From contig OZ244251.1 of the NCBI GenBank assembly GCA_965217175.1, positions 2,418,001 to 2,482,000 on the forward strand: DNA of 64,000 nt, written 5' to 3'. This document shows, piece after piece, positions 17,069 through 25,301 of this stretch. Source of the stretch: Bin87 sp965217175. Lineage in GTDB: Bacteria; Chloroflexota; Dehalococcoidia; Lucifugimonadales; UBA3495. The position numbers and the translations under genes were made by a program. Every line of letters starts with the position of its first letter. Position 1 is the stretch's first letter. The notes under the pieces were generated by a model. That model did no database searches and was not told the DNA's origin. It was given only the letters and a program-made list of their open reading frames with translations.

Positions 17069-18250
17069 ATGACTAAGGAAAAATTCAGTTTCAGGCTGTC
17101 CGGTACCGACGGCGCGGCGCGGCTGGGGCAGATTACCACGCCCCACGGTACGGCGCAAACGCCCATATTCATGCCCGTGGCGACCCAGGCAACCGTAAAG
17201 GGCCTGACGTTCGATGAAGTCCGAAACGCGGGCGCGGAAACCGTTCTGTCCAACGCCTATCACCTGTACCTGCGGCCCGGCGTCGACCGCATCCGTGATG
17301 CCGGCGGACTGCACAGATTCATGGGATGGGCAGGGCCGGTCCTGACCGACAGCGGCGGTTACCAGGCGTTCAGCCTGGGTGCCCTACGCCGTATCAACGA
17401 TAACGGAATTCTGTTCCGTTCGCACATTGACGGCAGCGAGCATCTGTTTACCCCCGAGGTGGCCATCCGCAACCAGCAACTCTTTGGCGCCGACATCATC
17501 ATGTGCTTTGATCAATGCGTGTTCTCCGCTGGCGACCGATCGGACGTGCGGGCAGCAATGGATCGAACCCACCGATGGGCGCGGGTCTGCTACGACACTC
17601 ATGCGCCGACGGCCTACTCCGGGGTGCAGGCCCTGTTCGGGATAGTACAGGGCGGCACGATCCCGGAATTCCGGGATGAATCTACGGAACTGGTCACCAG
17701 CATTCCGTTTGACGGATACGCCATCGGCGGCCTTGCGGTGGGAGAAACCAAAGAGGAAATGCACCGGATTACTCGTCAGGTTTGCGAAGGGTTGCCCAGC
17801 GACAAACCGCGATACCTGATGGGTGTCGGTTCACCTGAAGATCTGGTAAACGGGGTGGCGCTGGGCGTGGACATGTTCGACTGCGTGCTCCCCACGCGGG
17901 TGGCGCGCAACGGTGCCCTGTTCACTCCCACCGGTCGCATCAATATTGCCAACCGCCGCTATGGCGATCAGGATGTGCCGTTGGACGAGACCTGCGATTG
18001 TTACGCCTGCCAACATTATTCGGCAGCATACCTGCGTCATCTGTTCAAGGCCGGGGAAATGCTGGGGCCTAGAATGGCGTCGGTACACAACCTGCGCTTC
18101 GTGCTGCGCCTCATGGAACAGATGCGGGATGCAATAGCCGGCGGGCGGTTTGTCGAATTTCGCGATCGGTTCCTTGGCGCATATCAACCCACCGACGAAC
18201 AAAGCCGGCAAACGCAAAAACACCGCTGGATCAGAGAGCGGGGAGTCTAG
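17069..18250 (+). CDS. tgt: Queuine/preQ1 tRNA-guanine transglycosylase
   Basis: Exchanges the wobble guanine of GUN-anticodon tRNAs for preQ1 (or queuine). The base-binding DSGGYQAFSLG, the aspartate in MCFDQC, the GIVQGG loop and the zinc site CDCYAC plus a downstream His are all present in 393 residues. Typical bacterial enzymes read DSGGFQ(V/M)FSL, so Tyr replaces Phe here. It starts 58 bases from the divergent small membrane protein. queA and the other queuosine genes are not nearby. Confidence 0.95.
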   Translation: MTKEKFSFRLSGTDGAARLGQITTPHGTAQTPIFMPVATQATVKGLTFDEVRNAGAETVLSNAYHLYLRPGVDRIRDAGGLHRFMGWAGPVLTDSGGYQAFSLGALRRINDNGILFRSHIDGSEHLFTPEVAIRNQQLFGADIIMCFDQCVFSAGDRSDVRAAMDRTHRWARVCYDTHAPTAYSGVQALFGIVQGGTIPEFRDESTELVTSIPFDGYAIGGLAVGETKEEMHRITRQVCEGLPSDKPRYLMGVGSPEDLVNGVALGVDMFDCVLPTRVARNGALFTPTGRINIANRRYGDQDVPLDETCDCYACQHYSAAYLRHLFKAGEMLGPRMASVHNLRFVLRLMEQMRDAIAGGRFVEFRDRFLGAYQPTDEQSRQTQKHRWIRERGV

Positions 18251-18277
18251 AACGAGAGGCGTCTCGCAAAAGCGCCG

Positions 18278-18853
18278 TCAGGCTTCACGCCGGTGGCCGA
18301 GCAGGGCGGCAACGATGTCTCCAACGACGGCGTCAACCCGCTGTCGGATGGCTGACTCATCCAACGCTGCGACCGGATGCTGTAAGTACACCGACCCGGT
18401 GTAGTCCGGCCTCCCCAATGAAACGATGTGCTGTTCCGCGGCGGAGGAAAAAGCCCGGGTATGAACCACCACGGTCCTCACGCCCCGGTCTTCCAGCTCG
18501 ATGGCGTCGCGCAAACTGCGCGCCACACAACTCCCTCAATCCCCCACCGCGGTGACCACGAAATCGCAATCCGCCAACTCGTCGATGATTTCCGGAGCAG
18601 CGGGGGCAGAAAACACCCATTTGGAACGTACCAGAGAGTCTGTCATCCCATAATCGTCGGCAAGACGCTGTTTGATGGATTCCAGGATTACATCGGCGTT
18701 GCCCTTGCGGTTATCGAGGAAACCGCCGATGCGGCCCTCCAGGGTTTCCAATGGCGGGGCCGGGCGACGCTCCGGTTCTTCCTGCCGGTCGGTGGGATCC
18801 AGCAGGCCAAGCGCCGCCATGCGAGATTGCAGATCGGATGATCCGTTGGTCAT
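18278..18853 (-). CDS. UGSC-family selenoprotein with an in-frame TGA (Sec106)
   Basis: The frame is interrupted by TGA at 18538-18536 and continues without a shift to a stop at 18278. Reading TGA as selenocysteine gives a 191-residue protein whose centre is VVTAVGD-U-GSCVARSLRD, the U-G-S-C motif that names this family. Residues 15-105 before the TGA and 107-191 after it are both protein-like. The start is the ATG at 18853 with AGGAG upstream. A GC-rich hairpin with GU in its loop follows the TGA. The U-x-x-C motif suggests a redox role, but the reaction is unknown to me. Without recoding it would look like two short genes. selA, selB and selC are not in the window. Confidence 0.88.
18503..18538 (-). 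promoter_or_regulatory. Candidate bacterial SECIS hairpin with the Sec codon
   Basis: After the TGA (18538-18536) and an 11-base spacer, GGCGCGCA folds with TGCG and CGCC around the loop GTT, with CGA bulged out (18524-18503). Bacterial SECIS elements lie just inside the coding region after UGA and show GU in the apical loop. The match is structural only. Confidence 0.55.
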
Positions 18854-18875
18854 ATTGAGTCTCCTGAGACAGACG

Positions 18876-19919
18876 TCAGGTGGCGCGCACCGGGGCGGAA
18901 GTGATGCGGGAACCCCAACCGGGGATGTATAGCGAGTGTCTACCGGCGCCGCCGGCCACCATGATGTGAATGTCCTCGGCGCGCCGCACCACAGGTACCA
19001 TTGCGTCGTCGTCGTCGCGGTCGATCCAGCGCGGCCAGAGGGTGTTACGGTGGGCGTGGCGACCATGTATGCCGCCCAGTTTCAGCAGCGCCAGCGGCTG
19101 TCGGGCCAGCTCATAGAGGTAAGACCGCACGTCGTTCTTGTTCCAGCCGGCGCTGGAGATGATGTCGGCGTGTTCCGGACCCAACACCAGCAGCACGTCT
19201 CCCATGACGTGAATGTTGTTGCAACCGGGTATGGCCATCGACAAGGCGAACGTCGTGAGTAAATCTTTGGGGTTATCGGCGCCGTGATTGTTCAGGTTGT
19301 GTGGGGCTTCCGCGGGGTGTACGGTGACCACCGATTGCTCCGCCGTGTAACCGTGTTCAACATGATAGGGTTCCCAGGGGTTATCTGCCTCATTTTCGGC
19401 GATGCAATAGGTGTACTTGCCGGGGTGACCGAAGGTGGCGCGATCCTCGTCGCCGGGCAACGCACCGCCCAGGTTGGTGAGGGCCAGCTTAACGGCCCGG
19501 CCGATGGTGGCGTTAGCACGGTTGCCCTGTCCGAAACAGTTGCCGCCGCTGTTCATGCCCAGTTCTCCGGCGGCGGGTCCGTTGACGATCACCAGGGGCG
19601 TGGCGATGTGGGTCGAGCACTGCACCGAAGCGAGGTTGAACCGGGGCAGCAACAGCGCCTCGATGGCTGCGATTACAACTGGAAAATACTCGGGCAGGCA
19701 ACCCGCCATGACTGCGTTGGCGGCCAGCTTTTCCACGGTAGCCCGTCCTCCGCGCGGGGGAATCTCACCGACGAGATCGAGGGGAGAACGGCCTACGGAT
19801 TCAAGAAACGTCCTCACGCGATCCGCGGTGGGCGGAACGATGGGCAACCCGTCCGTCCACCCGGCCTCGTAGGCCAGGGCGAGAGATTCATCATAGGTGT
19901 CCAATCCGGCCATCGCCAT
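18876..19919 (-). CDS. Conserved protein associated with the UGSC selenoprotein
   Basis: A 347-residue soluble protein. The N-terminal part reads WTDGLPIVPPTADRVRTFL and the core has EKLAANAVMAGCLPEYFPVV and NSGGNCFGQGNRANATIG. From memory, proteins of this type recur next to UGSC proteins in Actinobacteria and SAR202 genomes, and none has a known reaction. Four cysteines sit in conserved-looking settings. It ends with TGA at 18878-18876, followed by the ribosome site of the selenoprotein gene 22 bases on, so I treat this TGA as a true stop. It is co-transcribed with the aspartic protease gene above it. Confidence 0.7.
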   Translation of the reverse strand: MAMAGLDTYDESLALAYEAGWTDGLPIVPPTADRVRTFLESVGRSPLDLVGEIPPRGGRATVEKLAANAVMAGCLPEYFPVVIAAIEALLLPRFNLASVQCSTHIATPLVIVNGPAAGELGMNSGGNCFGQGNRANATIGRAVKLALTNLGGALPGDEDRATFGHPGKYTYCIAENEADNPWEPYHVEHGYTAEQSVVTVHPAEAPHNLNNHGADNPKDLLTTFALSMAIPGCNNIHVMGDVLLVLGPEHADIISSAGWNKNDVRSYLYELARQPLALLKLGGIHGRHAHRNTLWPRWIDRDDDDAMVPVVRRAEDIHIMVAGGAGRHSLYIPGWGSRITSAPVRAT

Positions 19920-19928
19920 AATCAGGAT

Positions 19929-20282
19929 TTACAACAACAATCCATCCACCGGTACCAGTTTTTCTTCGATTGGGTCGACGGCTAAACGCAGATCCTCCAG
20001 GGTCGTAGCCCCTAAAAGGAATAATTCCTCGGGACCAAATATCACTCTGGCCATCCCGTTGCGGCCCTCGGCGGCGAATGTCGCCCAGCTTGTATCGTAA
20101 TTTACATATTCGCCGCTGGCGACACGAAATCTGATTTGTTGGACCGGTCCTAGCGAAAGCCTATTCAACAACGACGGCGGTAGCATGGTGTACGTGGCGC
20201 CGGTGTCAACCACAGCGTCCACCATCGCGGGAACCGATGATTCCAGGTTACCCACTTCCAAAGGTACGCTGAATGTGCCCAC
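19929..20282 (-). CDS. Clan AA aspartic protease (retropepsin-like)
   Basis: A 117-residue single-domain protein with the catalytic motif VVDTGATYTMLP near residue 25 and a second conserved part, LLGATTLEDLRLAVDP, near the C-terminus. Like retropepsins it should act as a homodimer with one Asp from each chain. No signal peptide or membrane segment is seen, so it is probably cytosolic. The gene ends 10 bases before the UGSC-associated gene and starts 41 bases after the enolase-superfamily gene. Similar small proteases are common in bacteria with no known substrate. Confidence 0.8.
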   Translation of the reverse strand: MGTFSVPLEVGNLESSVPAMVDAVVDTGATYTMLPPSLLNRLSLGPVQQIRFRVASGEYVNYDTSWATFAAEGRNGMARVIFGPEELFLLGATTLEDLRLAVDPIEEKLVPVDGLLL

Positions 20283-20323
20283 TTAGATCGCTCCGTGAGA
20301 GTGGCAGCTGGCTACCACACGAT

Positions 20324-21427
20324 TCAGTATACCTTGTACTGCTCAAGTACTTCAGCGTCCAGATGCAGACCCATGCCGGCCTCGGTGGGAGCGACGATTT
20401 CACCGTTGTCCCATTCCGGCAACACGCTGTTGAGCTGGTAGTACACCGGGTCGCGTTCTTCTTCGAACACTTCTACAAACAACCCGTGGGCGTGAGCGGG
20501 CAACAATTGCACCGCCAGTTGTGGTTCTTCGTGGTGGGCCATCCTGACGCCTCGCATCTGCGCCGCCCCTGCCACTCGACGCCACTCGGATATGCCGCCG
20601 CAGATCGCCGCATCCACATTGAGAATGTCCACTGCTTCGGCATCCATCAGCCGTTGGCAGCCCCAAGAACTGCTCTCTCCCTGGCCGGCAGCCACGGCGA
20701 TTCCAGTACGCAATCGCACCTGACGCATGTCGTTGTCGGCATCCTGCCAGCGGCACGGTTCTTCCAGCCACGCCAGCCCCATTTCCCGGGCGGGAGCAGC
20801 GAATTCCAGGGCTTCGTCCAAAGTCCAGGCCTGGTTGGCATCACAAACTATGATGAACTGATCGCCCAACGAGTCCCTGATGGCGCGAACCCGCAACAGA
20901 TCATCGGCGACGGAGACTCCGCCAACCTTCAACTTGACCCCGCCGATTCCGCGTTCGCGCTGATGCAGCAAATCCTGCACCATGTCCTCGGTATTGCGAC
21001 CCTGGACGTAGTAGGCGAAACGCACCACCGGAGCCCGATCGGCGTAGCCACCGAGCAGCGAACGCACGGGGACGCCGAGCGTCTTGCCGGTAATGTCCCA
21101 CAGGGCCACGTCGATGGCCGCGATGGCGCGCATGGCGATGGCCTTGTCACTGATGTGCGGTGTCAGGGCGAACATCTTTTGCCAGCAACGTTCGATGGCT
21201 GTGGGATCCTCACCAAGCACCGCATCCTTCATTGGGCCAACCACCAGGTCTTTCAGTAGTTGGTATCCGGTGCGCTCGTCTCCCGAATACACTTCGCTGA
21301 TCAACCCTTCGTCGGTGTGGACACGGGTGACGATGGTGCAACGCGATTCAATCTGGTACACGCTGCCGCTGAATCGGGTGCTTAGGGGAATTCGAACAAT
21401 GTCGGCTTCCACGTCGGTTATACGCAT
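20324..21427 (-). CDS. Enolase-superfamily enzyme (mandelate racemase/muconate lactonizing type)
   Basis: A 367-residue two-domain enzyme: a capping domain (1-125) and a TIM barrel. Features include the acid-base lysines in GGVKLKVGG, the metal ligand in IVCDANQAW, a second in WLEEPCRW and a conserved His in MAHHEEPQ. The KxK arrangement points to proton abstraction from a carboxylate substrate, as in sugar-acid dehydratases or racemases. SAR202 genomes carry many such paralogues and are thought to use them on recalcitrant organic matter. The substrate is unknown. It is first in the possible four-gene operon ending with the selenoprotein. Confidence 0.88.
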   Translation of the reverse strand: MRITDVEADIVRIPLSTRFSGSVYQIESRCTIVTRVHTDEGLISEVYSGDERTGYQLLKDLVVGPMKDAVLGEDPTAIERCWQKMFALTPHISDKAIAMRAIAAIDVALWDITGKTLGVPVRSLLGGYADRAPVVRFAYYVQGRNTEDMVQDLLHQRERGIGGVKLKVGGVSVADDLLRVRAIRDSLGDQFIIVCDANQAWTLDEALEFAAPAREMGLAWLEEPCRWQDADNDMRQVRLRTGIAVAAGQGESSSWGCQRLMDAEAVDILNVDAAICGGISEWRRVAGAAQMRGVRMAHHEEPQLAVQLLPAHAHGLFVEVFEEERDPVYYQLNSVLPEWDNGEIVAPTEAGMGLHLDAEVLEQYKVY

Positions 21428-21620
21428 GTTGGTACCGCCTTACGAACTTCGAAGTCGTGGGAAATTATACCCCCTCCAATCGATTCGGATTCGGCGCTGG
21501 AAATCAAACTATGCAAAAATCCCGGGTTAGAGCAAAACTCTTAAACAATTGCCCGATTAGCCGATGTTACAATGCAATCAGAGGCAGTTTCGCACACCAC
21601 TCGCTCCCGACGAGGAATTT

Positions 21621-22478
21621 ATGAATACGGTCAAAACATTCTTTTTACTGATGGTGCTGACCGGCCTGCTGTTGGTGATTGGGGCCGCAATCGGTGGAGA
21701 GGTGGGCATCGTCGTGGCGCTGGTCTTCGCCATCGTGATGAATTTCGGCGCCTACTGGTTCAGCGACAAGATAGCCCTGGGAATGGCCCATGCCAAACAG
21801 ATTACGCCCGAGGATGATCCTCAGCTTTTCGTTTTGGTCGAGGAGCAAGCCAGACTCGCCAACATGCCAATGCCCAAAGTTTACGAGATAGACTCGGAAT
21901 CACCCAACGCATTCGCCACCGGCCGCAGCCCGCAACGGGCGGCGGTAGCCGTAACTACCGGCATTCGCCGCATCCTGACTCGCGAGGAACTGGCCGGCGT
22001 AATGGCCCACGAGATGGCACATGTGGGCAACCGCGATACTCTGATCATGACCGTGGTGGCCACCATCGCCGGCGCAATATCCATGCTGGCGTTTATGGCG
22101 CAGTTTGCGGCCATCTTCGGCGGCATGGGCGGGGGCGGACGTGATCGGGGCGGCAACATCATCAGCCTGCTCATCATCGCGATAGTAATGCCGCTTGCCG
22201 CGACCATCATCCGCATGGCGATTTCACGTTCCCGGGAATTCCAGGCTGATATCACCGGTGCGCACAATTGCGGCAACCCCGAAGCTCTGGCCAGAGCGCT
22301 GGAAAAGCTGGAAATGGGCGTAGAAGCGCGGCCCATGAAAGTGAACGAGGCGGCATCACATCTGTTCATCGTAAATCCATTGAGCGGGCGCTCCATGGCA
22401 CGGCTGTTCTCGACTCACCCCCCGGTAGAAGAACGGGTGCGGCGGTTGCGGGCCATGACCATCCGGCCCAATTTCTAA
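21621..22478 (+). CDS. htpX: HtpX-type membrane zinc metalloprotease
   Basis: HtpX degrades misfolded membrane proteins. The 285-residue chain has two N-terminal membrane helices (residues 6-50), the zinc motif HEMAH at 130-134, two further membrane helices (about 150-200) and the third ligand in SREFQADITGAH. The C-terminal GRSMARLFSTHPPVEERVRR is characteristic. The ATG at 21621 follows GAGGA; the frame opens further up, at 21564, without family character. It is a single gene ended by a strong terminator. Confidence 0.95.
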   Translation: MNTVKTFFLLMVLTGLLLVIGAAIGGEVGIVVALVFAIVMNFGAYWFSDKIALGMAHAKQITPEDDPQLFVLVEEQARLANMPMPKVYEIDSESPNAFATGRSPQRAAVAVTTGIRRILTREELAGVMAHEMAHVGNRDTLIMTVVATIAGAISMLAFMAQFAAIFGGMGGGGRDRGGNIISLLIIAIVMPLAATIIRMAISRSREFQADITGAHNCGNPEALARALEKLEMGVEARPMKVNEAASHLFIVNPLSGRSMARLFSTHPPVEERVRRLRAMTIRPNF

Positions 22479-22504
22479 ATCTACCCAGCACCCGGAATCC
22501 GGAG

Positions 22505-22533
22505 CGCCCGCCGGTTGGCGGGCGTTCGTTTTT
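22505..22533 (+). terminator. Rho-independent terminator after htpX
   Basis: CGCCCGCC pairs perfectly with GGCGGGCG around GGTT and is followed by TTCGTTTTT. It sits 26 bases past the htpX stop and just before the convergent cyclase gene end. Confidence 0.85.
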
Positions 22534-22553
22534 GCCTCGGGACAGCTTGCGAG

Positions 22554-23504
22554 TCAGAAGATCGCGATGGGATTCACCGGGCTTCCGGTGACGTGCCGAA
22601 GGCGCAGGGGTCCAATGGACAACATGAACTCGTAGCGGTTGTGGCGGGCCGCTGCTTCGGATACTTCTTCCAGGTTGGCGTTGTCGATGAGCCAAACGCC
22701 CAGGTAAACCAGGCAGGCAATGTGCACCGGGGAGACGATGTTTGCGTATTCGTTGGGTCGAACGTCGTTGGAGGTGTCGGTGCCCAGCATCGCGATTCCC
22801 CGCTCCTTGAACCACGGCGCACATGCCACGTGACAGGCCACCGACGGCTCGGTGGGCGGCAACGGGCCTTCCTGAATGCGCCGGCGGTAGTTGCCCGTTC
22901 TGACCAGCAGGATATCGCCGGACTCCACGGTGACGCCGTGGTCTCGCTCCGCAGCGTCCAGGTCTTCGGGCATCACCGGGGCGTTCGGCGGCAACCAGTC
23001 GACGCCGCGAACTTTGGCTATGTCCAGCAGGACGCCGCGGGTTACCAACCCCTGGGCGGTCAAATCGATGGCATGGCTCTGGGCGCCTTCCCTGGAAGTA
23101 ACCACACCCGCCGGCACGCCGTTGTACATCGACCCCTCGAAGGAGTAATGCGACAAAGCATCGATGTGCGTGATGGTCTGGCCGTGGAAAACCATGCCGA
23201 TGAATTCGGCAGCCCCGCGCCGGGAGTTACGCCGTTCCAGCGGGTCGGTATCGCGGCCTTCGCCACTGTCAACCATGTAGCGTTGTACCTGGAACGAGAT
23301 GTCCGGTGTAATCTCAGTGGTTATGGGGCGAGCGCAGCTGACGGTTTCTCCAGACTGAACCAATGCTGCAGCCTGCGTCCGTTTGGCCGGGGTGATCAGG
23401 TTGAGAGCGCCCAGCTGGTCCTGCTGACCCCATCGTCCCCAGTTGTTTTCGCTTTTGTACCAGTCCAGAACCTGTGATTCGTTGGGTACGCCTGAAAATG
23501 CCAT
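22554..23504 (-). CDS. Cyclase-family metal hydrolase (kynurenine formamidase-like)
   Basis: A 316-residue protein with the motif THIDALSHYSFEG near residue 112, matching the HxDxxxH metal site of the cyclase family, and later VESGDILLVRTG. Relatives include bacterial kynurenine formamidase (KynB) and isatin hydrolase, but this is about 100 residues longer than KynB and belongs to the long subgroup that begins with a W-rich segment (NNWGRWGQQDQLGALNLI). It is probably cytosolic. The substrate is unknown; an amide or lactam ring is typical. Confidence 0.87.
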   Translation of the reverse strand: MAFSGVPNESQVLDWYKSENNWGRWGQQDQLGALNLITPAKRTQAAALVQSGETVSCARPITTEITPDISFQVQRYMVDSGEGRDTDPLERRNSRRGAAEFIGMVFHGQTITHIDALSHYSFEGSMYNGVPAGVVTSREGAQSHAIDLTAQGLVTRGVLLDIAKVRGVDWLPPNAPVMPEDLDAAERDHGVTVESGDILLVRTGNYRRRIQEGPLPPTEPSVACHVACAPWFKERGIAMLGTDTSNDVRPNEYANIVSPVHIACLVYLGVWLIDNANLEEVSEAAARHNRYEFMLSIGPLRLRHVTGSPVNPIAIF

Positions 23505-23603
23505 GACTCCCTCCGTTGGAAATTGACCTGGAAATTCACCGGCGACGGTTCGTTGTTGCCCGCATTTTACACCACGGAAGGCGGTGAACTGCCTTCGCCT
23601 CTA

Positions 23604-24635
23604 CTATTGTCCGGCTCCGTCGCGCGATAGCTCCGCCCCCACAAATTGGGGGTAACCACGGAGGAATTCGCCGGCAGTGGCAGGACGCCGACCCTCAAGC
23701 TGAAGTTTGTTGACGGTCAGGATGCCCGCGCCGGTTCCGATTGAGATTTCAGTACCGTCGGCGCTGACCACCAAACCGGGCGCGATGTCGGATGTCGCAG
23801 CGGCAGCAACATCCAGCAATTTCAGCTCCTTGTCTTCCCAACGCGTATATAGCCCTGGCCAGGGTGCATAAGCCCTCCGCCGACGCGCCAGCAACTCAGC
23901 CGGAAGCTCCCAGTCCACGGCGCCGGCAGCACGTTCGATCTTGGCTGTGTAGGTGGCCCGGGCATCGTCCTGCGGTTGAGGTATTATCGCGCCGGTCATC
24001 CAATCGCCCAGGTTTTGGAGCAGGAGGTCGGAACCGTCGGAAAAGAGCGCCGCCGTCAGTGAATCGGCGTCGTCATCCGGAGCTACGACGCGAGTGCGCT
24101 GGGCGATGATGGGGCCGGTATCCATACCCTCGTCCATCAGCATCAGGGTGACGCCGGTAGTGTCGTCTCCGGCGAGCAGGGCGCCGACGACCGGGGACGG
24201 CCCGCGGTATGCCGGGAGCAGCGACGGATGAAGATTCAGGCAGCCGAGGTTTGGCAGATTCAATACCGGGGTGGGGAGAATTCGCCCGTAAGCGGCTACT
24301 ACAATAAGGTCTGGAGCAAAATCAGCCAACTCCGCGACCGCCTCCGGGCGGCGCAACGTTCCGGGCTGAAACACCGGTATATCCAGTTCGGTTGCCCTCT
24401 GTTTCACCGGAGCGGCTTCCACTGCGCGCCCCCTGCCCCGCGGCCGGTCAGGGGGGACGCAGGCTGCGACCACGCTTACCGACGGGTGGATCACCAACGC
24501 ATCTAGAACTGGCGCCACAAACGCCGGCGTACCCATAAACACCACCCGAAGCGGGTTGTCGGCGCGCAAAACTGGTTGAGAATCGACTGAATTATGGGTT
24601 GACAAGTTAGTTTCCCGACGGTAAATTGACAGCAA
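23604..24635 (-). CDS. fmt: Methionyl-tRNA formyltransferase
   Basis: Formylates Met-tRNA(fMet) using 10-formyl-tetrahydrofolate. The family start RVVFMGTPAFVAPVLDAL begins about residue 30. The folate site has LNLHPSLLPAYRGPSPV and the catalytic DTGPII. The C-terminal OB-like domain ends near 343. The frame opens with a TTG at 24635; a second TTG eight codons before the Gln-Pro segment and others nearer the conserved start are possible, and none has a clear ribosome site. It is transcribed away from the structured leader RNA and rpsP. Confidence 0.94.
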   Translation of the reverse strand: MLSIYRRETNLSTHNSVDSQPVLRADNPLRVVFMGTPAFVAPVLDALVIHPSVSVVAACVPPDRPRGRGRAVEAAPVKQRATELDIPVFQPGTLRRPEAVAELADFAPDLIVVAAYGRILPTPVLNLPNLGCLNLHPSLLPAYRGPSPVVGALLAGDDTTGVTLMLMDEGMDTGPIIAQRTRVVAPDDDADSLTAALFSDGSDLLLQNLGDWMTGAIIPQPQDDARATYTAKIERAAGAVDWELPAELLARRRRAYAPWPGLYTRWEDKELKLLDVAAAATSDIAPGLVVSADGTEISIGTGAGILTVNKLQLEGRRPATAGEFLRGYPQFVGAELSRDGAGQ

Positions 24636-24679
24636 CTGCGCTAGCGTAGAAATTTAGAAAGAGGGAGGTGATGACTAAT

Positions 24680-24751
24680 ATGGAACACAGTTTAACATGC
24701 TGGGGCGATGGTAGGCACCAGTCTGGACACGACGGGGTGAAAGCCTCATAG
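24680..24751 (+). CDS. Candidate 23-codon leader peptide with a very strong ribosome site
   Basis: ATG at 24680 begins a 23-residue frame (MEHSLTCWGDGRHQSGHDGV, then KAS) that ends at TAG. Upstream, AGAAAGAGGGAGGTGATGA is close to a full complement of the 16S rRNA 3' end, far stronger than other ribosome sites in the window. The coding bases form the 5' strand of a 25-bp helix described in the next entry. Ribosome passage would therefore melt that helix. This is the arrangement of translational or transcriptional attenuators, but no peptide family is known to me. Confidence 0.4.
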   Translation: MEHSLTCWGDGRHQSGHDGVKAS

Positions 24752-24869
24752 CGTCATCGCTTTCTAAAATAGGTAATTAGCCCGTTAGTCGGGCCCAGAC
24801 CAGTGTCTACCGTCGCCCCGGGGTTCCTGGGAACATTCAGGCGATGAGCCAAAGGTCCAGTCTGGGCCC
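24700..24869 (+). ncRNA. Structured RNA element upstream of rpsP, possible attenuator
   Basis: Positions 24700-24718 pair with 24803-24821 (19 bp), and after a 2x2 loop 24721-24726 pair with 24795-24800 (6 bp). Inside, CGAC (24730) pairs with GTCG (24788), and GAAAGC (24739) with GCTTTC (24759). A competing perfect 10-bp helix joins 24791-24800 to 24860-24869, so the two folds exclude each other. Three pairs of the main helix are G-U on the plus strand and would be mismatches on the minus strand, which favours plus-strand transcription. A weak promoter (TTGACA at 24626) lies upstream. It is not 6S, SRP, tmRNA or RNase P by eye. Confidence 0.5.
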
Positions 24870-24963
24870 GATATTCATTTCTATAGCAAGAGACACACGC
24901 CATATTGACAAAATCTTGACATTCAACGCGATGCTGCCGGTCGTAAGTTTGGGAATATCTCGT

Positions 24964-24992
24964 TTGACAACCATAAGACCAAGCCGTACAGT
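24964..24992 (+). promoter_or_regulatory. Promoter of rpsP-khpA-rimM
   Basis: TTGACA (24964-24969), a 17-base spacer and TACAGT (24987-24992) lie 39 bases before the rpsP start. This predicts a leader of about 32 bases. Other TTGACA hexamers at 24905 and 24916 lack a convincing -10. Confidence 0.65.
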
Positions 24993-25031
24993 CAAATCAT
25001 AATTGATCTAGAGATTGTCGTTGGAGAGAGC

Positions 25032-25301
25032 ATGCTACGAATCCGCCTGCGTCGTGTGGGTAAAAAAGGCCGACCTTACTACCGAATAGTGGTTACAGAC
25101 AGGCGAAATCCCCGGGATGGAGCTTACATCGACGGAATCGGGCATTACGATCCGATGGCGGATCCGCCCGCGGTAACGTTGGATGAAGAACGGGCGGTGG
25201 ACTGGCTTCGCAAGGGCGCTCAGCCGTCAGACCCAGTGAAACGGATTTTCGATTACAATGGCATTTTTGACAAGGTTCACTCCGATGAGAGAGCTGATTG
25301 A
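25032..25301 (+). CDS. rpsP: 30S ribosomal protein S16
   Basis: An 89-residue S16 with the family start MLRIRLRRVGKKGRPYYRIV and the central IDGIGHYDP. S16 stabilises the 5' domain of 16S rRNA during 30S assembly. GGAGAGAG precedes the ATG. The stop lies 17 bases inside khpA, so translation is coupled. The order rpsP-khpA-rimM is the usual ribosome-maturation cluster, here without trmD or rplS directly after. Confidence 0.97.
   Translation: MLRIRLRRVGKKGRPYYRIVVTDRRNPRDGAYIDGIGHYDPMADPPAVTLDEERAVDWLRKGAQPSDPVKRIFDYNGIFDKVHSDERAD

Noticed and set aside
16834..17253. Longer reading of the small membrane protein, starting at 17253
   Set aside because: It would cover the start of tgt on the other strand, and the extra part lacks protein-like character.
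18876..18878. TGA at the end of the UGSC-associated gene as a second selenocysteine codon
   Set aside because: The bases after it form the ribosome site and start of the selenoprotein gene, and the frame after it has no protein-like continuation or U-x-x-C motif.
24700..24869. Reading the structured RNA on the minus strand as an fmt leader
   Set aside because: Three plus-strand G-U pairs in the main helix become mismatches on the minus strand, and no good minus-strand promoter was found.
24660..24870. 6S RNA, SRP RNA, tmRNA or RNase P RNA at this site
   Set aside because: The diagnostic conserved segments of these RNAs are not present on either strand.
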